From contig NZ_LQIX01000006.1 of the NCBI RefSeq assembly GCF_001500045.1, forward strand, positions 1-64,000: 64,000 bases of DNA, read 5' to 3'. Of this stretch, positions 17,509-26,951 are shown one piece after another. The notes below the pieces were generated by a model. It worked only from the letters and a program-made list of their open reading frames with translations. It made no database searches and was not told the DNA's origin. The position numbers were made by a program, and so were the translations under genes. The stretch comes from Mycobacterium sp. GA-1199 (GTDB lineage: Bacteria; Actinomycetota; Actinomycetes; Mycobacteriales; Mycobacteriaceae). Position 1 is the stretch's first letter. Every line of letters begins with the position of its first letter.

Positions 17509-18423
17509 TCACTGCACCAGTGACGGAGTACTGAAAGGTTGGCTGTCCCTGGCCGCCAGGTATTCGGGCCTCGGAGTCTCGGCTCGGTAGGGCGCCACGA
17601 GCCGATTCTCGACGGAGTTGAAGACCAGGAAGACGTTCGAGCGCGGCAACGGCGTGATGTTCGAGCCCGATCCGTGCATCACGTTCGAGTCGAACCACAG
17701 TGCGGTGCCCGCAGGCCCGGTGATCTGGTCGATGCCGTAACGGGCGACGGCTTCGGTGAGCGTGGCCTGGCTCGGGACGCCGATCTCCTGCTTGATCAGG
17801 GACGAGGTGTGGTTGTTGCGCGGGGTCGCCCCCACGCAGGGGTAGAACATCTTGTGTGAACCCGGCATCACCATCAGCGAGCCGTTGTAGGGGAAGTTGT
17901 CGGTCAGCGAGATCGAACACGATACGGCCCGCATGGCGGGCATGCCGTCCTCGGCGTGCCAGGTCTCGAAATCGGAATGCCAGTAGAACCCGGTTCCGGT
18001 GAATCCCGGCATCATGTTGATCCGTGCCTGGTGCAGATAGACGTCACTGCCCAGCAGTTGACGGGCCACGGGTAACACGGTGTCGAGCGTGACCACCTCG
18101 GCAATGACATCGCTGAACAGGTGGGGCTGAAACACCGACCGGATGCTGCCACCGGGTTCACGGATGATCCGAGGATCTTCCGGATCTGCTTTGGCTCCGA
18201 TGTTGTCCAGTTCGTCGCGCAGCGTGGAGAGCCAGTTGTCATCCACCGCTGAACGCTTGACGAGGTAACCGTTGGCCTCGATGGACTGCAGGTCGGTCTT
18301 GTACAGCGGGCCGTCCGACTCCTGACCCCACACCGTCGGCTCCTCGCGCGGAATCGGATCGCTCGGTTCCGCCAGCCGCGTGGGATATCGATCCCTGGTG
18401 TCGGTAAATCTGTTGTCGCTCAA
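17509..18423 (-). CDS. ectD: Ectoine hydroxylase
   Basis: A 304-residue 2-oxoglutarate/Fe(II) dioxygenase that converts ectoine to 5-hydroxyectoine. The iron ligands are visible: H149 and D151 in FYWHSDFETWH, and H250 in VMHGSGSN, close to the characterised EctD numbering. The start is taken as TTG at 18423, which overlaps the ectC stop as TTGA and gives a normal family length; a frame extending further upstream would read through ectC. It is the last gene of ectABCD, so the strain should make both ectoine and hydroxyectoine. Confidence 0.93.
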   Translation of the reverse strand: MSDNRFTDTRDRYPTRLAEPSDPIPREEPTVWGQESDGPLYKTDLQSIEANGYLVKRSAVDDNWLSTLRDELDNIGAKADPEDPRIIREPGGSIRSVFQPHLFSDVIAEVVTLDTVLPVARQLLGSDVYLHQARINMMPGFTGTGFYWHSDFETWHAEDGMPAMRAVSCSISLTDNFPYNGSLMVMPGSHKMFYPCVGATPRNNHTSSLIKQEIGVPSQATLTEAVARYGIDQITGPAGTALWFDSNVMHGSGSNITPLPRSNVFLVFNSVENRLVAPYRAETPRPEYLAARDSQPFSTPSLVQ

Positions 18424-18815
18424 CTTGCTTGCACCGCCGGGGGAGGGTAGGCACCGCTCTCGTCGTGGACCTCTTGCCCGGTCACGGGAGGGTTGAATAC
18501 ACACAGCATCCGCAGCTGAGTATGGCATGTGACGCGGTGGCGTTCATGCCCGTCGAGCAGATACATGGTGCCGGGCACAAGTGGGTGTTCCTCACCGGTC
18601 TCGTGGTTGGTGAGTGTGCCGGTGCCCTCGACCACCCACACCGCCTCGACATGGTGTCGGTAGTGGAACTCGCTGACGGAGTTCGCGTTGATCGTGGTCT
18701 CGTGGAAGGAGAAACCGACGCCGTCACCCGCCAGGATGATGCGTTTGGATCTCCAGTCCTTGGCCGACACGTCGCGTTCGGTGCCGGTGATCTCGGCAGT
18801 GGTGCGCACGATCAC
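18420..18815 (-). CDS. ectC: L-ectoine synthase
   Basis: A 131-residue cupin that cyclises N-gamma-acetyl-2,4-diaminobutyrate to ectoine. The cupin signatures EFHYRHHVEAVWVVEG and GTMYLLDGHERH are present, and the length matches the family. The GTG at 18815 is preceded by AAAGGAG at good spacing; longer frames upstream run into the ectB-ectC gap. The gap to ectB is 26 nt, and the stop overlaps the ectD start. Confidence 0.95.
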   Translation of the reverse strand: MIVRTTAEITGTERDVSAKDWRSKRIILAGDGVGFSFHETTINANSVSEFHYRHHVEAVWVVEGTGTLTNHETGEEHPLVPGTMYLLDGHERHRVTCHTQLRMLCVFNPPVTGQEVHDESGAYPPPAVQAS

Positions 18816-18841
18816 GTCGTGCTCCTTTCGGCGTGATGTGG

Positions 18842-20131
18842 TCAGGAAAGCGTTGCGGCGACCGACTCGGCCAGGATATCGATACCCGCATCGAGGTCTG
18901 ACTCCGAAGTGGTCAGCGGGGGAAGCAGTTTGACGACTTCGTCCGAGGGTCCGCTGGTCTCCATGAGTACCCCTCGATCGAACGCCGCGCGGCACACGGC
19001 CGACGCCATCGGCGCATCTTCGAACTTGAGTCCTTGCGCCATTCCGCGTCCGCGCGCGGTGACACCCGGATACTTGTCGGCGATGGTTTCCAGGCGGTCT
19101 CGCATCTGCTGACCCTTGGCGATCGTGTCATCTCCGAACGTCTCGGTCTGCCAATAGATCTCGAGTGCCTTGCTGGCGGTGACGAATGCCGGATTGTGGC
19201 CACGGAACGTGCCGTTGTGCTCGCCGGGGGTCCACACGTCCAAATCCCGGCGGAACAAGGTCAATGCCATCGGAAGGCCATATCCGCTGATCGACTTGGA
19301 CAGCGTGACGATGTCGGGGACGATGCCGGCCTCCTCGAAGCTGAAGAACCGACCGGTTCGCCCGCAGCCCATCTGCACATCGTCGACGATCAACAAGATC
19401 TCTCGGCGGCTGCACAATTCGGCGAGCGCCTGCAGCCACTCCATTCGCGCGACGTTGAGACCGCCCTCGCCTTGCACGGTTTCGACGATCACCGCGGCCG
19501 GATGGTTGAGCCCGCCGCCCGAGTCGTCGAGTACGCGCTCGAACCAGTGGAAGTCCTCGGTGACGCCGCCGAAGTAGTTGTCGTATGGCATCGGTGTGGC
19601 GTGCACCAGCGGGATGCCGGCACCAGCGCGTTTCATCGAGTTGCCGGTGACCGACAGCGCGCCCAGGGTCATGCCGTGAAATGCGTTCGTGAAGTTGATG
19701 ATCGATTCACGACCGGTCACCTTGCGGGCCAACTTGAGCGCTGCCTCGACGGCGTTCGCGCCGGTCGGCCCCGGGAACTGCACCTTGAAGTCGAGATCGC
19801 GAGGCTTGAGGATGAGCTGCTCGAAGTTCTGCAGAAACTCCGTCTTGGCGGCCGTCGCCATATCGAGCGAGTGCACGATGTTGTCGTTGGTGAGGTAATC
19901 GATCAACGGCCGCTTCAGTTCGGGGTTGTTGTGGCCGTAATTCAAAGCGCCGGCTCCCGCGAAGAAGTCGAGGTAGCGCCGACCGGAGGTGTCGGTCAGC
20001 CACGACCCCTGGGCGACGGCCATCGTGGTCGGCCATCCACGGCAGTAGCTGCGCACTTCCGATTCGACCGAGGTGTACACCTCGGGAAGGTCGGACTCGT
20101 CGGGACGGGGGAGGGTTGCTGGCGTAGACAT
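18842..20131 (-). CDS. ectB: Diaminobutyrate-2-oxoglutarate transaminase
   Basis: A 429-residue class III PLP aminotransferase making L-2,4-diaminobutyrate from aspartate semialdehyde. The PLP lysine is K279 in TLSKSISG; the cofactor aspartate lies in VDDVQMGCGRTG at about 249-260. The length and the GTFRGHNPAF segment agree with EctB. It is second in the ectABCD operon, 17 nt after ectA. Confidence 0.96.
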   Translation of the reverse strand: MSTPATLPRPDESDLPEVYTSVESEVRSYCRGWPTTMAVAQGSWLTDTSGRRYLDFFAGAGALNYGHNNPELKRPLIDYLTNDNIVHSLDMATAAKTEFLQNFEQLILKPRDLDFKVQFPGPTGANAVEAALKLARKVTGRESIINFTNAFHGMTLGALSVTGNSMKRAGAGIPLVHATPMPYDNYFGGVTEDFHWFERVLDDSGGGLNHPAAVIVETVQGEGGLNVARMEWLQALAELCSRREILLIVDDVQMGCGRTGRFFSFEEAGIVPDIVTLSKSISGYGLPMALTLFRRDLDVWTPGEHNGTFRGHNPAFVTASKALEIYWQTETFGDDTIAKGQQMRDRLETIADKYPGVTARGRGMAQGLKFEDAPMASAVCRAAFDRGVLMETSGPSDEVVKLLPPLTTSESDLDAGIDILAESVAATLS

Positions 20132-20148
20132 GTGTCCTTTCTGAGGGG

Positions 20149-20751
20149 TCAGTCGGCCAAAGGTGTGGTGATCGGTCCGATTCGGACAGTCGGCTCGTCC
20201 TCGTGGGACTGATCGGCCGCCAGGTGTGCGGCGGTGAAGCGGGGCTCCTCGATGAGGGGCACACCGTGTCGCCGGGCGAAAGCGCCGAAGAACGCGCGCG
20301 AAGCCGAGTTGCTCGGTGCCACCGTGGCCTCCACGGTGACCGGATGACCTCGGCGGTTCGCGCGAACACGGTGCACGAGGCCGTCGAGCATGGCGCTGGC
20401 CAGTCCCGTTCCCCGCGCAGTCGCCGAGACGGCCACCTGCCAGACGAAGAGGACTTCGGGGCGCGCCGGCGGATGGTAGCCGGTGATCAGTCCGCAGATA
20501 TCGCCGTCCTTCTCCGCGACGATGGAGGTACTGGCAAAGTCCGTGGCCATCAACAGGTATGTGTACGTGGAGTTCAGATCGAGCACTTCGGTCTCGGCCA
20601 CCAGACGATGCATTGCGATGGCATCGCCCTCATTCGGCGGGCGGAGATGATGCGTCCACGAATCTGGCTGCGCTGCTGGCGCTTTCACACCAGCCGTCCG
20701 CTCCTCCGGGACTGGGTCCCGGTCGCGAATGGTCACTTGCGTTGTCACCAC
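20149..20751 (-). CDS. ectA: L-2,4-diaminobutyrate acetyltransferase
   Basis: A 200-residue GNAT acetyltransferase. It carries the substrate segment LDLNSTYTYLL at about 57-67 that is typical of EctA, and an acetyl-CoA loop ATARGTGLASAM. It acetylates diaminobutyrate with acetyl-CoA, the second step of ectoine synthesis. The start is one of two adjacent GTGs at 20751/20748, with a poor Shine-Dalgarno. It heads the ectABCD operon; a sigma-A-like promoter candidate lies about 45 nt upstream. Confidence 0.95.
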   Translation of the reverse strand: MVTTQVTIRDRDPVPEERTAGVKAPAAQPDSWTHHLRPPNEGDAIAMHRLVAETEVLDLNSTYTYLLMATDFASTSIVAEKDGDICGLITGYHPPARPEVLFVWQVAVSATARGTGLASAMLDGLVHRVRANRRGHPVTVEATVAPSNSASRAFFGAFARRHGVPLIEEPRFTAAHLAADQSHEDEPTVRIGPITTPLAD

Positions 20752-20796
20752 CGAACAAAATCATCGAATCACATCAGTTACGTCATCGGCGTTACG

Positions 20797-20825
20797 ACGG
20801 TATGCCAGCAAAAAATGACAGGCAA
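20797..20825 (-). promoter_or_regulatory. Candidate promoter of ectABCD
   Basis: On the minus strand TTGCCT (20825-20820), a 17-nt spacer and TACCGT (20802-20797) make a plausible housekeeping-type promoter, with the ectA start about 45 nt downstream of the -10. A palindrome CTTGATCAAG at 20910-20919 lies upstream and might bind a regulator. Confidence 0.45.
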
Positions 20826-21104
20826 GTATCGACTGCTCACGCATACGACCGGGGTGCCGCCATGCACGGGAGTTACCTGCGCGGATGCCGAGGTCTGAGA
20901 CGGCGATCACTTGATCAAGCCGTTATCGAAACGTGATCTATCGATGGCGTAAATGATTCGCCCGCCTAACAACGGGTACGTTATGACGCATCCGTCAATC
21001 TGGATGGAGTGCCATCGGATCACGCGGTGTCGGGGTTTCGCGCTTTGGCGCTCGGCCGATTCCGAGTGCGCCGCGGACACCAATGACCAACCGGAGGGGT
21101 TTTT
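20826..21104. other. Intergenic region between ectA promoter and DUF732 gene
   Basis: No coding frame is supported. It contains the palindrome CTTGATCAAG (20910-20919) and the ribosome site GGAGGGG for the gene at 21105. Confidence 0.4.
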
Positions 21105-21386
21105 GTGCGACGCATCATCGGATTGCTCATCGGCACCACCGCCGTCGCAGTCGCCTTCGCCGCACCCGCAGCGGCCGATCAGGCTGAGTTCGTGCGCAAG
21201 CTTCAGGAGCAGTACGTCTTCCTCTCGGCGGACCAGTTGATCGCCGTGGGGAACAAGGTCTGCGCCAACGCGGCGCGTGGCGTGCCCGCCGCCGACTCGA
21301 TGTTGATGGTGCGCGACGAGCTCGGCGTGTCGATTCAAGCCGCAGTCGACATCGTCAGCCTCAGCATCAGCGAACTCAGCTGTTGA
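21105..21386 (+). CDS. DUF732-like small secreted protein
   Basis: A 93-residue precursor starting at GTG 21105, with CGGAGGGG about 5 nt upstream. The signal peptide ends AAA near residue 24; the mature part has the DUF732 pattern with LSADQLIAVGNKVCANAARG and a second cysteine at the C-terminus, which could form the family disulfide. DUF732 proteins are abundant exported proteins of mycobacteria with no assigned function. Unlike the copy at 13756, this one appears complete. Confidence 0.8.
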   Translation: MRRIIGLLIGTTAVAVAFAAPAAADQAEFVRKLQEQYVFLSADQLIAVGNKVCANAARGVPAADSMLMVRDELGVSIQAAVDIVSLSISELSC

Positions 21387-21473
21387 TCCCCCGTGGCGGC
21401 ACTGGCTGAGGTTTCATAACAAGCTGGTCAAGTGGTGCGTGGCACGCTGAGCATGCCGACTGGGAGTTGCTAG

Positions 21474-22439
<966 letters not shown>

Positions 22440-22488
22440 CAGGGTTCGGTCATACGATGGCCGGGGGAACCATAGTGTGGGGTGAGAC

Positions 22489-23196
22489 ATGACGGACACG
22501 CGCGGGGGTTTGCACGACGAGATCGCACGGTTGGCGCGAAGCCTGCACAGCCAGAAGAGCGCGGACATGGACGTCGACAATCTCGTGGACGAGGTCACCG
22601 CGACGGCGGTGCGCATCCTGCCGAATGTGCACCACGCGGGGATTTCGCTGGTGGACCCGAAGAGCCGGCGGGTGCGCTCGGTCGCGGCCACGGGTCCGGT
22701 GCCCAAGAACCTCGACACGCTGCAGGAGGAGCTTCAGCAGGGCCCCTGCATCGACGCCATCCACGAACACGTGACGGTGCGTATCAAGGATTTCCACAAC
22801 GAGGATCGGTGGATCGAGTTCATCGGACGCGCCCTCGAGATCACCCCGGTGCGTTCCAGCCTGGCCATCCAGCTCTACACCCACGATTCGCAGATCGGTG
22901 CGCTGAACCTCTACTCGGAGCGGGCTTGCGTGTTCACACCCCAGCTCGAGGATCTCGCGCTGGCGGTCGCAGCGCACGCAGCGATCGGTCTGGCGACCGC
23001 GCGCCGTGACGACCAGTTCCAGACCGCTCTGGCGTCGCGCGACATCATCGGCCAGGCCAAAGGCATGATCATGGAGCGCTTCGGCGTCGACGCGCCTGCC
23101 GCGTTCAACCTCCTGGTCAGGCTTTCCCAGGAGAAGAACATCCCGCTGCATCTGATCGCGGCGCAACTGGTGGACGCCGCGCGCCCGTCCACGTAG
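22489..23196 (+). CDS. GAF-ANTAR domain regulator
   Basis: A 235-residue protein with an N-terminal GAF sensor domain (about 20-165; core segments GPCIDAI and GALNLYSE) and a C-terminal ANTAR domain (about 172-228; ALASRDIIGQAKGMIMERFG). ANTAR domains bind tandem RNA hairpins and cause transcription antitermination. The ligand of the GAF domain is unknown. It starts 49 nt after the Ag85 gene and heads a run of STAS and HATPase genes on the same strand, so it may be the output or input of a partner-switching circuit. Confidence 0.92.
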   Translation: MTDTRGGLHDEIARLARSLHSQKSADMDVDNLVDEVTATAVRILPNVHHAGISLVDPKSRRVRSVAATGPVPKNLDTLQEELQQGPCIDAIHEHVTVRIKDFHNEDRWIEFIGRALEITPVRSSLAIQLYTHDSQIGALNLYSERACVFTPQLEDLALAVAAHAAIGLATARRDDQFQTALASRDIIGQAKGMIMERFGVDAPAAFNLLVRLSQEKNIPLHLIAAQLVDAARPST

Positions 23197-23348
23197 CCAC
23201 CATCGGGTCTTGAGCTGTTGACCGGCGCGGATCGGTCCCCGTTTAGGCATCGGTACGGTGAAGTCGCTACCCTATTGCGCGGGTTAAGACTGCAGCCTCG
23301 CGTGATCGGCCATGACCGCTACGGTGGTTGCCAAACAAGAGGTGAGGC

Positions 23349-23696
23349 TTGGACGGACAACTTTGTACCGAGAACTGGGTGGGACGCGTGGCTGTCGTCG
23401 CCGCCTCCGGTGATCTCGACATGCTCACGGCGCCGCAGCTGCGGGACGCCGTGCAGGCGGCGTTGGGCAAGGATCCGGTGGGCCTCATCGTCGACCTGAC
23501 CGGCGTGGAGTTCCTGGGGTCCGCAGGCATGCAAGTGCTGATGGAGACCCACAATCAGACCGACGGCACTCAGACCCGGTTCGCCGTCGTCGCGGACGGA
23601 TCCGCCACCAGCCGACCGTTGAAGATCACAGGGATCGCCGATCTGATCGACCTGTTTTCCTCGTTGGACGCCGCGCTCGACAACGTCACAGCGTGA
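23349..23696 (+). CDS. STAS domain anti-sigma factor antagonist
   Basis: A 115-residue single STAS domain starting at TTG 23349 (AAGAGG upstream). The phospho-acceptor region reads VEFLGSAGMQVL, with S58 in the position phosphorylated in SpoIIAA/RsbV-type antagonists. It should bind and sequester an HATPase anti-sigma kinase when unphosphorylated. The HATPase gene is 32 nt downstream, supporting direct pairing. Confidence 0.9.
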   Translation: MDGQLCTENWVGRVAVVAASGDLDMLTAPQLRDAVQAALGKDPVGLIVDLTGVEFLGSAGMQVLMETHNQTDGTQTRFAVVADGSATSRPLKITGIADLIDLFSSLDAALDNVTA

Positions 23697-23728
23697 GCTC
23701 GGGCCAGACGGGGTAAACAGAAGCCACC

Positions 23729-24178
23729 ATGGACGCTCCAACGGAACTCGGCTTTTCCAGCAACGGCCCCGCAGATGCCCAGACCGTTGCCGAGTTTCGT
23801 GGTGCCTTCAGACACTGGCTACGGACGAATTTCGCGCTCGACGCCGACCGGCTCAGCGACATACTGCTGGCGGTGAACGAAGCGTTGACCAACTCCGCTG
23901 AGTTCGCGTACGTCCAGGCCGGCCAGGCCGGGACCATGTCGGTGACGGCCCATTACGACGCCGAGGACAGGCGTCTGGTCGCGACCGTCTCCGATCAGGG
24001 AACCTGGCTGGAGAAGGAACCCGACGGCAGGCCGAACACCCGCGGCCGCGGCATCGAGCTGATGCGCGCCCTGTCCGATCGGGCCACGATCGAGCGCTCG
24101 GCATCCGGGACCCGCGTACAGCTCGAGTTCAACGACTGTCCGCTCACGTCGCAGGAGCCTTTCGCGACTTCTGCATGA
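23729..24178 (+). CDS. RsbW-like ATP-binding anti-sigma kinase
   Basis: A 149-residue GHKL ATPase of the anti-sigma (HATPase_c_2) type. The N-box reads LAVNEALTNSAEFAY with the catalytic Glu-Asn pair, the G1-like box is VSDQGTW and the G2-like box is RGRGIELM. It is expected to phosphorylate the upstream STAS protein and to bind a sigma factor or other target. No sigma factor or PP2C phosphatase gene is within the window, so the partner is elsewhere or unconventional. Confidence 0.9.
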   Translation: MDAPTELGFSSNGPADAQTVAEFRGAFRHWLRTNFALDADRLSDILLAVNEALTNSAEFAYVQAGQAGTMSVTAHYDAEDRRLVATVSDQGTWLEKEPDGRPNTRGRGIELMRALSDRATIERSASGTRVQLEFNDCPLTSQEPFATSA

Positions 24179-24349
24179 TCTGTGTTTGGCCGGCGGCCGA
24201 CGTGGGTAGAAGCGCATCGCTGACTTCCATCGCAGAAAGCGAGCGCAGGCATGGGCGGAAACAACGCGGGCGTCGACAGCACGCCACCCGGTATCTGCGC
24301 CGAGCGCGGAACCGAGCAGCGGTAACCCGGACGCGGTCGGGAACCGGAA

Positions 24350-24757
24350 ATGTCCGTCGCGGCGATCTCGCGCCCGTCATTGCAGCCCAGGCGCGCGCTG
24401 TCGGTCGCCTCCAGCACGAGTGCGATCGGGGCGCCCGGGCACATCGTCGTGTCGGTGACCGGTGAAGTCGATGCCGCCAACGCCAAGGAGTTTGCGGCCG
24501 TCGTCACCGAGACGATCGCGGACGCCCGGCACGTCACGCTGGATCTCTCCTGTCTGGATTTCTTTGCCTTTGACGGGGTCGCCGCCCTTCATGCCATCAA
24601 CGCCCGGCTGCTGCGGGACGGTGTGCCGTGGCGCGTGCTGCCCGGTAGCGCCGTGTCGCGGGTTCTCGCAGTGTGTGATCCCGAAGAGCTGATTCCCCTG
24701 GTTCGCGTGGAACCGCCGACACCGCCCCGCAGACCCAGGCTGCGGCTGGTGGGCTAG
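24350..24757 (+). CDS. STAS domain protein lacking the phospho-acceptor serine
   Basis: A 135-residue STAS-domain protein with a basic, Pro-rich C-terminal tail. The position corresponding to the phosphorylated Ser is occupied by F74-D75-G76 (LDFFAFDGVAAL), so phosphorylation by an RsbW-like kinase is not expected. It could be a constitutively active or regulatory antagonist. It lies 171 nt after the HATPase gene on the same strand, with a possible separate promoter in the gap. Confidence 0.8.
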   Translation: MSVAAISRPSLQPRRALSVASSTSAIGAPGHIVVSVTGEVDAANAKEFAAVVTETIADARHVTLDLSCLDFFAFDGVAALHAINARLLRDGVPWRVLPGSAVSRVLAVCDPEELIPLVRVEPPTPPRRPRLRLVG

Positions 24758-25140
24758 GCGCATCGCTTCTGTTACGGTCGTGGCTCCTGTGGTCTGTTTG
24801 CTGTCGTGTCCGGCCTGTGATTTACCGCTCACTTTGGCGGCGAAAGGTAAGAAACCGTTATACGTGCGATCGGCCACAGTATTCGGAACGCCTTGCGGCA
24901 GCGGTATTTACACAGGTCATGGCCCTCGTCCAGCCGTCGGAATCTGGTAACAATCGGGTAACGCGCGTTTTTCTAAGCGGTGTCTGAGAGGTTCACAGGT
25001 TGAGTCAGGTGCCGCTTTTCGCGGCGCGCTGGAATGTCGGAATTCGTCGCTAAACTCGATTCAGACCGCGCCGATTTGGCGCGTTACGACTTGAAATCTA
25101 GGGCCGGTGCACGCAGTGCCGGCGGAGGTACCAGATAACG
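24758..25140. other. 383-nt intergenic region, no gene seen
   Basis: It has AT-richer stretches than its surroundings and probably holds the promoter of the beta-propeller gene. TAAACT near 25053 could be a -10, but a matching -35 is not clear. No coding frame with mycobacterial codon use is present. Confidence 0.4.
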
Positions 25141-26157
25141 ATGGTTGACTTCTTCATGCCTGAACATACGCCCACCGCGTTGGGTGCGGTGAAGCTGAGC
25201 CGGGGGCCGATCGGTGATATCGCCGCAACCGGCACCGGTACGACCGTGGTGACGAACCCGGGGGATGACAGCGTGGCGGTGCTCAATGCCCGCACCCTCG
25301 CCGCCGAGGCCATCGTCGCGGTTCACGGCGAGCCGTTTGCGGTGGCAGTCCACGACGACCGCGCCTACGTGAGCACGTCGTCCTGGACCCACAAGGACGA
25401 GGTGACCGTCCTTGACACCGCCACCAAATCGGTGATCGCGTCGTACCCGCTGGCAGACAACATCACGGCGCTGGTCGTGAGCCCCGACGGCAAGCGTGTC
25501 TACGCCGGCCGAACAGGTGACGGGCGCATCGACGTCGCGGTGATCGACATCCCCGCCGACCGCATGGGCACCATTGACATCGCGACCGGCGCCGGCATCG
25601 GCATCGATGCCCTCGCGATCGACCCGAGCGGAACGCGGCTTTACGTCGCCACCACCGATGCGCGCGGCAGCGCGGTGTTGACCGTTGATCTCGAGACCGG
25701 GCGTGTCGGCGCCGCGGTGCGGATCGGTGCGCCGATACGCGACATCGCGCTCGCCGACGGCGTCGCGTTCGTCCTCAGTTCGGACCGGACCCGCGGCGGT
25801 GTGGTGCACCTGATCGAGTTGCCCTCTGGCCGTGTCACCGACGTCATCGAGATCGGCGGCGCCCCCACCCAACTGGCGATGGGCGAGGACAAGAGCAGGG
25901 CTTACATCGTCGATTATGACCACGTCGCGGTGCTGTGCACGCTCACCCTGCAGATCGTCGACACGATCACCGTCGACGGCCGGCCGTCCTGTGTGGCAGT
26001 CGACTCGCACGGTGGCCGGCTGTACGTGGCCGACTACGCGGGCGGGGTGTCGACGTTCGCCGTGAACGCATCGATGCCGCTGTTGTATTCGGAGTTCGTC
26101 GCGACGGATCCCATCATGGCCCTCGAAGCGCGCGAACTGGAGCCGGTCACCGCTTAG
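25141..26157 (+). CDS. YncE/YVTN-type beta-propeller protein
   Basis: A 338-residue protein made of repeated blades of about 42 residues. Typical blade motifs include LVVSPDGKRVYAGR, LAIDPSGTRLYVAT and VAVDSHGGRLYVADY. No signal peptide is seen, so it is probably cytosolic, unlike exported YncE. No catalytic motif is evident; such propellers act as binding scaffolds or lactonase-like enzymes. It follows the STAS cluster after a 383-nt gap, so co-regulation is uncertain. Confidence 0.8.
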   Translation: MVDFFMPEHTPTALGAVKLSRGPIGDIAATGTGTTVVTNPGDDSVAVLNARTLAAEAIVAVHGEPFAVAVHDDRAYVSTSSWTHKDEVTVLDTATKSVIASYPLADNITALVVSPDGKRVYAGRTGDGRIDVAVIDIPADRMGTIDIATGAGIGIDALAIDPSGTRLYVATTDARGSAVLTVDLETGRVGAAVRIGAPIRDIALADGVAFVLSSDRTRGGVVHLIELPSGRVTDVIEIGGAPTQLAMGEDKSRAYIVDYDHVAVLCTLTLQIVDTITVDGRPSCVAVDSHGGRLYVADYAGGVSTFAVNASMPLLYSEFVATDPIMALEARELEPVTA

Positions 26158-26268
26158 GTGGCGGGCGGCACATCGCCCCTCCACAGATTGTGTTGAACCT
26201 TCGTCACGGCTGTCCCGTCGTACCACCTGACGGCCACCGGGGCCTTCAGGTCACGAAGGGAGCGCAAG

Positions 26269-26562
26269 ATGCGCGCAATACTGTTGACAATGGTCGGTTT
26301 GGCCGCTCTGGCGTGCGGTGCGATCCTGACGCCGGCGGCCATCGCGTCGGCGGCCGAATCCGCTGAACTGACCATTGCCACACTCGAGGCGCAAGGCTTC
26401 GACGTCAAAGTCAACCGCATCGGGAGCGCGCCCCTCGACGAGTGCGTCATCACCGATGTCCGAAATGCCCGTGAGCGAACCGAATTGGTGCGACGCGGCG
26501 ACGATCTGATCCAGGTGGTGGCCCAGCGCACGATCACCGTCACCGCGGATTGCTCGCGCTGA
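26269..26562 (+). CDS. Small secreted protein, paralogue of the convergent gene at 26619
   Basis: A 97-residue precursor with a signal peptide ending near ASA (about 29). The mature domain shares with the convergent neighbour a pattern of a Gly-aromatic-x-Val strand, IGSAPLDECVITDVRN and a C-terminal DCS, so two conserved cysteines probably form a disulfide. GGGAGCGCAAG just before the ATG gives a ribosome site. I do not recognise a biochemical role. Confidence 0.8.
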   Translation: MRAILLTMVGLAALACGAILTPAAIASAAESAELTIATLEAQGFDVKVNRIGSAPLDECVITDVRNARERTELVRRGDDLIQVVAQRTITVTADCSR

Positions 26563-26571
26563 TGCCGCGGT

Positions 26572-26614
26572 TTCGGGGTGGTCGGTCGCGCGTATCGCAA
26601 CCGACCACACCGAA
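26572..26614. terminator. Bidirectional terminator-like hairpin between convergent paralogues
   Basis: A stem of 14 bp with one mismatch: inner arms GTGGTCGGT and ACCGACCAC (26578-26586, 26600-26608), outer arms TTCGG and CCGAA. It lies in the 56-nt gap between two convergent genes. No T-tract follows on either strand. Confidence 0.65.
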
Positions 26615-26618
26615 GTGT

Positions 26619-26942
26619 CTAGCCTCCGCTGCAGTCCAGCGACACCGAGATCGGCTTGCTGATGGTCACGGGGAACAGCACCCCGTCCTGATTACCGCCG
26701 AGCAGCGGCACCAATTGGGTGAACTCTTGGGGATTGCGCACGCTGGTGACCACGCAGTCGGACAGCGGGGCCGTGCCGATCTTGTCGATGGTCACGTTGT
26801 ACCCCTGGTCCTGCAGCTTGCTGATGACCTCCTGCGCCGATTCCTGGTCATCGGCCCACGCGGCACCCGCAGGCAGGGCGAAGGCCGCGGACACGACGGC
26901 GGCGACTCCGGCAAGGATCCCTGTGGTTCGCATGCGGTCCAT
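26619..26942 (-). CDS. Small secreted protein, paralogue of the convergent gene at 26269
   Basis: A 107-residue precursor with a signal peptide (cleavage after AWA near 30). The mature region has LQDQGYNVTIDKIGTAP, then CVVTSVRNPQEFTQL and a C-terminal DCSGG, matching the opposite gene. The pair arose by inverted duplication. The thiolase gene lies just upstream on the same strand, 10 nt away, so both may share a transcript. Confidence 0.8.
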   Translation of the reverse strand: MDRMRTTGILAGVAAVVSAAFALPAGAAWADDQESAQEVISKLQDQGYNVTIDKIGTAPLSDCVVTSVRNPQEFTQLVPLLGGNQDGVLFPVTISKPISVSLDCSGG

Positions 26943-26951
26943 GATCCCCTA

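Noticed and set aside
19034..20212. 392-codon plus-strand open frame
   Set aside because: Antisense of ectB, whose identity is certain.
25084..26226. 380-codon minus-strand open frame
   Set aside because: Shadow of the beta-propeller gene; Arg/His/Gly-rich without domains.
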